From positions 1 through 64,000 of the forward strand of contig JAFUYT010000025.1 of NCBI GenBank assembly GCA_017470425.1: a stretch of 64,000 nucleotides of DNA, in the 5' to 3' direction. Made by a program: the position numbers and the translations under genes. The notes beneath the pieces are model-generated. The model was not told the origin of the DNA. It saw only the letters and a list, made by a program, of their open reading frames with translations, and did no database searches. Below, one piece after another: positions 58,704-64,000 of the stretch (position 1 is the first letter of the stretch; every line of letters begins with the position of its first letter). The DNA comes from Bacteroidaceae bacterium. GTDB taxonomy: Bacteria > Bacteroidota > Bacteroidia > Bacteroidales > Bacteroidaceae.

Positions 58704-58769
58704 ATTCCATGATGACGGAATGATTATTCCATCATGAAGGAATGATTATTCCATGATGATGGAATGATA
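58704..58769. repeat. 22-bp tandem array B, three units with dyad symmetry
   Basis: Units start at 58704, 58726 and 58748. The core is ATTCCAT-GATG-ATGGAAT in the last unit, an inverted repeat; AATCATTCC and GGAATGATT also pair across units. It lies 8 nt after array A but is unrelated in sequence. Confidence 0.92.
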
Positions 58770-58784
58770 AAGGCAATGCTATGA

Positions 58785-58880
58785 GTTGGCGCTCACGACG
58801 GCATCTATGAAGCACAACATACTATAAGAGGCTACATCCACATGGAGCGCAATGGCGGTTGGGCAGCCGTGATAGAATAG
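58785..58880 (+). pseudogene. Possible gene remnant (31 codons, no start)
   Basis: An open stretch ending in TAG reads VGAHDGIYEAQHTIRGYIHM then ERNGGWAAVIE. It looks protein-like but has no start codon, is preceded by a stop, and lies just right of the 22-bp arrays. I do not recognise the family; chance remains possible. Confidence 0.3.
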
Positions 58881-58886
58881 CTGCTC

Positions 58887-59702
58887 TTACTTCGGCTGCA
58901 GGCTCTGTCGGTACTCGCTGGGCGACTGGCCGAGGTGCTTGGTGCAGTAGCGGCTGAAGTAGGAGAGTGAGGTGAAATTCATCAGGTCGGCTATCTGGGT
59001 AAGGGACAGACGTTGGTTATCCAGATAGTCTTTTAGTATGGGTACGGTGTGGCGGTCGATGTAGGAGGTGACGCTGTGCCCCGTCATACGCTTGATGGTG
59101 GCCGAGAGGTATTTGGGCGACACGCTGAGTCGCTCGGCATAGTAGCGCACGTCGCGCTCTGTGCGGCTGATGCCACTGGCGAGCAGGGCCATGAACTGCT
59201 TGACGATGTAGGCTGTGCGGTCGGTATGGGTGTCGGCAGCGTCGCGCTGGGCGTGGGCCTCGAAGATGTCGTATATCATCGTCAGACAGAGGCTGCCCAT
59301 CAGTCCGCGGTAGAACTGCAGGTGATGCTCGGCCATGCGGTCGCGCAGGCGGTGGAAGTCGGTTAGCAGATGCCGGGCCTGCTCGTCGGTGAGACGGATA
59401 ACAGGGTCCTGGTTCAGAGAGATGCTGCCCCCGATGCTGTAGTTGTTCGAGGGCAACAGGTTCTGGAGGAACTTGTAGTCGGCTGCGAACCACTCCACCT
59501 GCATGTCGTTGTGGGCGGCAAGGTTGCGCACGCGGTCGGGGTAGGGTATCACCACCAGGTCGTTCTTCACGATGTGGTAGCAGTGCTCGTTGAACACGAA
59601 ACTGCCCTCACCCGCCGTGCAGAGCACGTGCATGCAGGTATGGCTCAGCTCGCGGGCATTGATGCCGTAGAAATCGGTCGAGTAGATGAAATCGGTCTTC
59701 AT
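58887..59702 (-). CDS. AraC-family transcriptional regulator
   Basis: A 271-residue regulator with an N-terminal cupin-like sensor domain (MHVLCTAGEGSFVFNEHCYH, LVVIPYPDRVRNLAAHNDMQ) and a C-terminal double HTH (RDVRYYAERLSVSPKYLSAT, IKRMTGHSVTSYIDRH, LTQIADLMNFTSLSYFSRYC, KHLGQSPSEYRQSL). It is divergent from the flavodoxin and aldo/keto reductase genes and probably controls them, perhaps in a way similar to YqhC with DkgA in E. coli. Target and effector are inference. Confidence 0.9.
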   Translation of the reverse strand: MKTDFIYSTDFYGINARELSHTCMHVLCTAGEGSFVFNEHCYHIVKNDLVVIPYPDRVRNLAAHNDMQVEWFAADYKFLQNLLPSNNYSIGGSISLNQDPVIRLTDEQARHLLTDFHRLRDRMAEHHLQFYRGLMGSLCLTMIYDIFEAHAQRDAADTHTDRTAYIVKQFMALLASGISRTERDVRYYAERLSVSPKYLSATIKRMTGHSVTSYIDRHTVPILKDYLDNQRLSLTQIADLMNFTSLSYFSRYCTKHLGQSPSEYRQSLQPK

Positions 59703-59721
59703 AGTCGCTGTTATTTGAGCG

Positions 59722-59729
59722 CAAAGTTA
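59722..59729 (-). promoter_or_regulatory. Promoter of the AraC gene, TAACTTTG
   Basis: Minus-strand TAACTTTGCG, 20 nt upstream of the start. Confidence 0.7.
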
Positions 59730-59817
59730 CACATTATATAATTAACAAACGAATGATTTGTGCAGAAAGTGAAAATGATGGGGCTTTTAGTGAAAGTGCG
59801 GCGTCGTGAAATCACCG

Positions 59818-59876
59818 TACCTTTGCAGCGTGAAAAGTAAATCTTTAAATCGTAAATCATTCAATCATTCAATCAA
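59818..59876 (+). promoter_or_regulatory. Promoter and leader of the flavodoxin gene
   Basis: TACCTTTG at 59818-59825. The leader from 59838 is a 7-bp ladder (TAAATCT, TTAAATC, GTAAATC, ATTCAAT, CATTCAA) running into the start codon. Confidence 0.72.
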
Positions 59877-60512
59877 ATGATGAGCATCAAAAGTATGATC
59901 GCGGCTGCAGTAGCACTGCTCGTATCGACAGCATGCAGCGGCAACGCAAAACAAGAAACAGAACAAACAAAAACAAACAAAACTAAGGTTATGGCAAAAG
60001 ACGGAAAGACATTGGTTGTGTTCTTCTCGCATGCGGGAGACAACTACGCAGTAGGAGACATCAAGGTCGGCAATACTAAGATTATGGCCGACTATATCAC
60101 GGAGTTTGCTGGTGCAGAACAGTTTGAGATTGTGACGCACAAGTACGATGGCATGGCCTACAACCCACTGATCAAGCTGGCGAAGGAAGAAGCCCGCAAA
60201 GGCGAACTGCCCGAGTACGAGGGCGACGTGGACCTCAGCAAGTACGACACGGTTTTCATCGGCGGTCCTATATGGTGGGGCACCTATCCGCAGGTGATGT
60301 TCACCTTCTTCAAGAAGCACGCGAACGACCTGAAGGGCAAGACGGTCATCCCCTTCACCACGCATGAGGGAAGCGGCCTGGCCAGCTGTGTGGAGGACGT
60401 AAAGGCTGCATTCCCCGGGGCTAACGTGCAGAAGGGCTTCAGCATCTATGGCCACGATGTGCGCACAGGTAAGGAGAAGGTGGAGAAGTGGTTGAGAGGT
60501 TTAGGATTTTAA
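59877..60512 (+). CDS. Flavodoxin, predicted lipoprotein form
   Basis: A 211-residue protein. Residues 1-20 form a lipoprotein signal (MIAAAVALLVSTAC), then a Lys/Thr/Gln-rich linker and a flavodoxin domain from about residue 40 (KTLVVFFSHAGDNYAVGDIK; VFIGGPIWWGTYPQVMFTFF; IPFTTHEGSG). The FMN phosphate loop usually reads T/S-x-T-G-N-T; here it is SHAGDNYAVGDIKVGNT, a longer variant typical of flavodoxin_4 proteins. An internal ATG at 59991 (MAKDGKTLVVFF) could give a cytoplasmic form. It precedes an aldo/keto reductase gene. Confidence 0.85.
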   Translation: MMSIKSMIAAAVALLVSTACSGNAKQETEQTKTNKTKVMAKDGKTLVVFFSHAGDNYAVGDIKVGNTKIMADYITEFAGAEQFEIVTHKYDGMAYNPLIKLAKEEARKGELPEYEGDVDLSKYDTVFIGGPIWWGTYPQVMFTFFKKHANDLKGKTVIPFTTHEGSGLASCVEDVKAAFPGANVQKGFSIYGHDVRTGKEKVEKWLRGLGF

Positions 60513-60594
60513 ACACGAATTTTCACGAATTAAACATGAATTAGCCATAAATAATTCATGACAAATTTATGGATAATTAATGGCCATTCGTGTT
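60512..60594 (+). promoter_or_regulatory. Nested and competing inverted repeats in the flavodoxin-AKR gap
   Basis: Outer arms AACACGAAT (60512-60520) and ATTCGTGTT (60586-60594). Inside, CATGAATT/AATTCATG (60535-60560) and CCATAAAT/ATTTATGG (60545-60572) overlap, so only one can form at a time. Confidence 0.6.
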
Positions 60595-60613
60595 ATAGAA
60601 AAAACAAAGCACT

Positions 60614-61462
60614 ATGGAGTACATTAAGTTAAGCAACGGCGTTGAGATGCCGACATTGGGCTACGGCGTGTTTCTCGTAAGTCCAGACGAGTGTGAGCGA
60701 TGTGTGGCGGATGCGCTGAGTGTGGGCTACCGTCTGATAGATACGGCTCAGGCTTATGCCAACGAGGAAGGCGTAGGCAATGCATGGCGCAAGAGTGGCA
60801 TCAAGCGCGAAGACCTGTTCCTCGTGACGAAGGTGTGGATATCCAATGCTGGCGAGGAGAAGGCAGCCAAGAGCATCGACGAGAGCCTGCGCAAGTTGCA
60901 GACCGACTACATCGACCTGCTGCTCATCCATCAGGCCTACGGCGATGTGTTCGGCTCGTGGCGGGCAATGGAGAAAGCCTATCGCGACGGTAAGGTGCGT
61001 GCCATCGGCGTGTCGAATTTCCAGGCCGCCCGCTTCTTCGACTTCGCCCACTACGTGGACGTCAAGCCGATGGTGAACCAGTTGCAGTGCAATGTGATGA
61101 TTCAGCAGACGGGTATCGAGCCTATTCTCGCTGAGACCGACACGAAGATGATGGCATGGGGGCCGCTCGGCGGACAGGGCGTAGATGGCATTGTGAAGAG
61201 CGACGTGCTTGCAGGCATCGGCGCAAAGTATGATGGCAAGAGTGCAGCCCAGGTTGCCCTCCGCTGGCTCACGCAGCGCGGCATCGTGGCCATTCCCAAG
61301 TCCAGCCACAAGGAGCGTATGGCGCAGAACTTCGACATCTTCGATTTCTCGCTGACCGCTGACGAGATGGCACAGATAGCCACCATGAACCAGCACGACA
61401 CGGGCACCATCAACTTCGGCGACCCACAATTCGTGAAGTATCTGATTGAGACATACGGTTAA
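60614..61462 (+). CDS. Aldo/keto reductase
   Basis: A 282-residue NADPH-dependent oxidoreductase with the (beta/alpha)8 AKR pattern. The catalytic tetrad is intact: Asp43 and Tyr48 (RLIDTAQAYANEEGVGNAWR), Lys73 (LVTKVWIS) and His106 (IDLLLIHQAYGD). The cofactor-binding end AIPKSSHKERMAQNFDIFDF is typical of 2,5-diketo-gluconate reductase-like AKRs. It probably detoxifies aldehydes and ketones, regulated by the divergent AraC protein. A terminator follows. Confidence 0.94.
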   Translation: MEYIKLSNGVEMPTLGYGVFLVSPDECERCVADALSVGYRLIDTAQAYANEEGVGNAWRKSGIKREDLFLVTKVWISNAGEEKAAKSIDESLRKLQTDYIDLLLIHQAYGDVFGSWRAMEKAYRDGKVRAIGVSNFQAARFFDFAHYVDVKPMVNQLQCNVMIQQTGIEPILAETDTKMMAWGPLGGQGVDGIVKSDVLAGIGAKYDGKSAAQVALRWLTQRGIVAIPKSSHKERMAQNFDIFDFSLTADEMAQIATMNQHDTGTINFGDPQFVKYLIETYG

Positions 61463-61489
61463 TTTGAAAGCAACCCACTAACTCCCCTC

Positions 61490-61530
61490 GAATCCGCGAA
61501 ACCGTAACAAGTTCCGCGGATTTCTTTTCC
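61490..61530 (+). terminator. Terminator after the aldo/keto reductase gene
   Basis: AATCCGCGAAAC ... GTTCCGCGGATT stem followed by TCTTTTC. Confidence 0.75.
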
Positions 61531-61578
61531 GTTTCGCACTTTTAACAGCGAAATACGCTGTAATTCTGAAAAAAGTTG

Positions 61579-61586
61579 TAATTTTG
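61579..61586 (+). promoter_or_regulatory. Toxin-antitoxin promoter, TAATTTTG
   Basis: TAATTTTGCA, 31 nt upstream of the antitoxin ATG. Confidence 0.7.
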
Positions 61587-61617
61587 CAGCCGTTATAACA
61601 CTTAAATGCACATAATT

Positions 61618-61755
61618 ATGGCAAACGAAACAAAGAACAACACCTCCACCACCCACAATGAGGTGAAAGAGGAGAAAAGGCACAATCCCACATGGGAGGC
61701 CTTTGGCATGTATAAAGGAGCGTTCACATACGTTGCACCCGAAATGTACGACTGA
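61618..61755 (+). CDS. Small putative antitoxin partner of the PIN toxin
   Basis: A 45-residue protein beginning MANETKNNTSTTHNEVKEEK, charged and probably disordered, then NPTWEAFGMYKGAFTYVAPE and MYD. A short protein ending in a W-x-A-F-G-x-Y-KG motif directly before a PIN-domain gene is the usual antitoxin arrangement in Bacteroidales. It stops 3 nt before the toxin start. It lacks an N-terminal DNA-binding domain, so autoregulation would need another protein. Confidence 0.72.
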   Translation: MANETKNNTSTTHNEVKEEKRHNPTWEAFGMYKGAFTYVAPEMYD

Positions 61756-61758
61756 CCC

Positions 61759-62181
61759 ATGCGTTACCTGCTTGATACCAACATATTCATCTATGCAGCG
61801 ATAGACCGCGACCAGCTTAGCCGCGACGTGAAGGCCATCCTCGACGACTACGACAACACGTTCTACATGAGCAGCGAGAGCGTCAAGGAATTGATAGTCG
61901 GCTTCAACAAAGGCAAACTCGTGTCGCGCTTCTGGGACACGGCTGCCAAGATGGTGAAGGACATCACCAACCGCTACTTCATCCGCATCCTACCCGTGGG
62001 CGAGGAGCATATGGACACCTACGCCCATCTGACGCTGAACCTTGCCGAGGATCACCGCGACCCCAGCGACCACGTCATCATAGCCCACGCCATCACCAAC
62101 CGTATGCCCTTGGCTTCGAGCGACCGCAAATTCAAGTTCTACGAAGACCAAGGCCTGGAATTGGTGTTCAACGAGAAATAG
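61759..62181 (+). CDS. PIN-domain ribonuclease toxin (VapC-like)
   Basis: A 140-residue PIN domain. Acidic active-site residues are all in place: Asp6 (MRYLLDTNIFIYAA), Glu40 (FYMSSESVKEL), Asp104 (HRDPSDHVIIAHA) and Asp122 (PLASSDRKF). Such toxins cleave tRNA or rRNA when freed from their antitoxin. It is coupled to the 45-residue gene upstream and followed after 7 nt by the TPR-AraC gene. Confidence 0.92.
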   Translation: MRYLLDTNIFIYAAIDRDQLSRDVKAILDDYDNTFYMSSESVKELIVGFNKGKLVSRFWDTAAKMVKDITNRYFIRILPVGEEHMDTYAHLTLNLAEDHRDPSDHVIIAHAITNRMPLASSDRKFKFYEDQGLELVFNEK

Positions 62182-62188
62182 ATTCCCC

Positions 62189-63757
62189 ATGCCCCTGCAC
62201 ACCCTCACATATAGCCCCGCTGTCGCTCCCAGTCTCATTGCTAACAGGGGCAGATGCATCTGGTTTTTATTGCTTTGCGCTGCCCTGATGCTGACCGCTT
62301 GCGGTGGGGGAAAGGCCGATGACTGGCAGGCTTTGCGTGAGGAGGCTAATGAATTATACAACGGCCAGCAATATCAGGAAGCCCTTGAAAAATATGACAA
62401 AGCACTGTCGAAAGCACTGGGAAACGACAAACTGACGCTCCGACAAGACATCATCGACTGCTATCAGGCATTGGGCAACCAGACGAAGGCCCGCGAACTG
62501 CTGAAGGCCCAACTGACAGAGACTCATGCGGCTGGCAACATTCAGATGGAAGCCGAGGCCATGCTCACCCTGGGTATGCAAATCTACGACACGGGTGACA
62601 AGCAGACAGGCTACGACTATATGACCCAGGCTGTCAGCCTGATGGAGAAGAGCGACGCTGCCGATGCGCCCTATCTGCTGGCCTACTACCACTATGTGCT
62701 GATGAAGCGCAGGGCGCTGGATCAAGACTATGCCCAAGCCCTCATCGATTCAAAGGCGGTAGAAGCAAACTTGCAGAAGTCCGGACAACCGGAGAATGGT
62801 GAGCAGATGCTGATCCGCACCTTGGCTACGAGGGCTTGTCTCTACCTCGAGACGGACAGCGCAGCGAAAGCCGACAGTACCTACGCCCTCTGGCAGCAGC
62901 ACCAGCCCATAGCCGTCTGCTCTGAGCGTGACATCTGTCCTTACCTGACCCGCCGCGGACGATACCAGGAGGTGGTCGATATCCAAAGACGATATGTGGA
63001 ATGGGTGCGCGAGAAGAAAGGCTTGTGGACGGCGTCTGAGCGCACATCGAAATACGAGATGGCTGAGGCGGAGGCCGCTTTGGGTAACGGCGTCGAGGCT
63101 TACAGGCTGTTGAAGGAGTCGTACGAGATCAACGACACGCTGCTGGCACGGCAAGCCGAGGCGAATGCGCAGGAACTGGAGGCGGTGTATCAGAACCAGT
63201 TGAAGGCAGAGCAGATCAGCCGTTTGCGCCTGTGGGTTATCATACTCGGCGGAATAGCAGCCGTTCTGGCCGTCATGCTGCTGGCATACAGGATCAAGAC
63301 TGTACGCAAGAGAAAGAACAAGGCACTGATTGATGTGGCAAGAAGCTTGGCACAGCCAGCAACAAGCATCGAAATGTCAGAGTTGGATACCATGACCGAC
63401 GATGCACAAACAAGAGATTCCGAAACCGTCCGCTTTGCCACCTTCGACCGCACTGTGGAACAAGGTCGTCTCTACACCCAGAGCGACCTCAGCCGTGAGA
63501 TGCTCTCCGACTTGATGGGCGTAGATCGCACCACCTTCAGCCGTATCATCCAGGAGCAGAGCGGCTGCAAGAATATGAACGACTACCTGAACCAGAAGCG
63601 CATCCGCCATGCCGCCCGACTGCTGCGCGAGCAGCCCAACTACACCATCCAGGCCGTGATGGAGGACAGCGGTTTCCAGTCGAAGTCGAACTTCATCCGC
63701 CTCTTCCGCGACACTTACGGCATGACACCTTCTGAGTACCGAAAAGGCAGCGAATAA
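62189..63757 (+). CDS. TPR sensor/AraC-type HTH membrane regulator with lipobox
   Basis: A 522-residue protein. Hydrophobic segment with lipobox LMLTAC (Cys38), then a TPR-like solenoid (NELYNGQQYQEALEKYDKAL; QDIIDCYQALGNQTKARELL; MLTLGMQIYDTGDKQTGYDY) to about residue 340, one membrane helix (LWVIILGGIAAVLAVMLLAY, about 347-366) and a cytoplasmic AraC HTH (LSREMLSDLMGVDRTTFSRI; TIQAVMEDSGFQSKSNFIRL; YGMTPSEYRKG). The periplasmic TPR part would sense a signal and the HTH act on DNA in one polypeptide. Confidence 0.85.
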   Translation: MPLHTLTYSPAVAPSLIANRGRCIWFLLLCAALMLTACGGGKADDWQALREEANELYNGQQYQEALEKYDKALSKALGNDKLTLRQDIIDCYQALGNQTKARELLKAQLTETHAAGNIQMEAEAMLTLGMQIYDTGDKQTGYDYMTQAVSLMEKSDAADAPYLLAYYHYVLMKRRALDQDYAQALIDSKAVEANLQKSGQPENGEQMLIRTLATRACLYLETDSAAKADSTYALWQQHQPIAVCSERDICPYLTRRGRYQEVVDIQRRYVEWVREKKGLWTASERTSKYEMAEAEAALGNGVEAYRLLKESYEINDTLLARQAEANAQELEAVYQNQLKAEQISRLRLWVIILGGIAAVLAVMLLAYRIKTVRKRKNKALIDVARSLAQPATSIEMSELDTMTDDAQTRDSETVRFATFDRTVEQGRLYTQSDLSREMLSDLMGVDRTTFSRIIQEQSGCKNMNDYLNQKRIRHAARLLREQPNYTIQAVMEDSGFQSKSNFIRLFRDTYGMTPSEYRKGSE

Positions 63758-63766
63758 TGGCGATTT

Positions 63767-63810
63767 AGCCAATTTTGAACCCGCTTTTGGCTAATTTTGA
63801 ACCACAACCA
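63767..63810. repeat. 22-bp direct repeat, two units
   Basis: AGCCAATTTTGAACC and GGCTAATTTTGAACC start 22 bp apart, just after the TPR-AraC stop codon. Confidence 0.75.
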
Positions 63811-63842
63811 GCGGGCTCCCCACGGCGGGAGCCCGCTTTTTT
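63810..63842 (+). terminator. Intrinsic terminator
   Basis: AGCGGGCTCCC / GGGAGCCCGCT stem followed by TTTTTT. Confidence 0.92.
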
Positions 63843-63844
63843 CG

Positions 63845-63852
63845 TACCTTCG
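63845..63852 (+). promoter_or_regulatory. Promoter-like motif TACCTTCG
   Basis: One mismatch to TAnnTTTG; 33 nt before the ATG of the last gene. Confidence 0.55.
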
Positions 63853-63885
63853 CGCCAATTTGAACGCTATAAACTATAAAACATC

Positions 63886-64000
63886 ATGAAAAAGAAACTA
63901 CTGCTACTACTCATGGCGATGCTCGCGGTGTCTGCACAGGCAGCAACGTACAGTCTCTATGCCGTCATTGACGGGACGAAGATGACGCTGAAAGCCTCCA
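63886..64000 (+). CDS. N-terminus of a secreted protein, possibly BspA-like (runs off the right edge)
   Basis: MKKKLLLLLMAMLAVSAQAA is a signal peptide, followed by TYSLYAVIDGTKMTLKAS. The Y-A-V-x-x-G-T-x-x-T-x opening resembles BspA-type leucine-rich surface proteins of Prevotella, but only 38 residues are in the window. Confidence 0.6.
   Translation, partial: MKKKLLLLLMAMLAVSAQAATYSLYAVIDGTKMTLKAS

Noticed and set aside
58704-58769. Considered as a CRISPR or terminator cluster
   Set aside because: There are no spacers and no T-runs; units abut with a strict 22-bp step.

Overview
The window looks like chromosomal DNA from a GC-rich Bacteroidales bacterium, most likely a Prevotellaceae (Prevotella-like) species. 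The evidence is: Bacteroidetes-type promoters (TTTG, about 20 nt, TAnnTTTG) in front of most transcription units; a tmRNA whose tag ends NYALAA-like (here RYALAA); type B L31; families largely confined to this phylum (DUF3256, DUF5103, DUF5689, DUF6722, EpsG); a probable type IX secretion tail on a giant secreted protein; and a short Bacteroidetes-type primary sigma factor. There are no rRNA or tRNA genes and no CRISPR array. The two structured RNAs are tmRNA and RNase P RNA.

Layout. 1-2.9 kb: the 3' part of truA carrying a tandem in-frame repeat, an EamA transporter with an in-frame palindromic insert, and two small secreted proteins. 3-10.8 kb: rpmE2, then a TonB receptor, two surface lipoproteins and two secreted nucleases, read here as a nucleic-acid scavenging locus. 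11-14.8 kb: fructose-bisphosphate aldolase, a small lipoprotein, AICAR transformylase, a small basic protein and tmRNA. 15-35.4 kb: an exopolysaccharide/capsule locus (initiating sugar transferase, Wza-like exporter, Wzz, EpsG polymerase, flippase, acyltransferase, SGNH hydrolase, CotH-like protein, WbsX, two GT2 enzymes, epimerase, WecA-like enzyme), interrupted by three genes for ATPase/nuclease proteins, each with its own promoter. 35.4-44.7 kb, mostly minus strand: rny, zapA, a coiled-coil protein, rfbA, a giant secreted protein, rnpB and a HAD-like protein. 45-52.6 kb: degP/htrA, rpoD, then a cassette of HPr-kinase-like ATPase, S26-like peptidase and PqqD-like protein, followed by mtgA, a DUF5103 protein and a UPF0126 membrane protein. 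52.7-58.6 kb: OmpA-like lipoprotein, proS, two MFS permeases and a TerB/DnaJ protein. 58.9-64 kb: a divergent AraC regulator next to flavodoxin and aldo/keto reductase, a PIN toxin-antitoxin pair, a TPR-AraC membrane regulator and the start of a probable surface protein.

The most unusual signal is repeat architecture at gene boundaries. Exact 22-bp-period tandem arrays of different sequence, several with dyad symmetry, lie at 1787, 26414, 58641, 58704 and (two copies) 63767. Ladders of 7-8 bp sit across stop or start codons of many genes, and 9-bp ladders fill three intergenic gaps. A separate class of CCCCTCCC/GGGAGGGG palindromes has entered coding sequences in frame (truA, the EamA gene and an exported nuclease signal peptide). 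The kinase-peptidase-PqqD cassette is the best candidate for an uncharacterised protein system.
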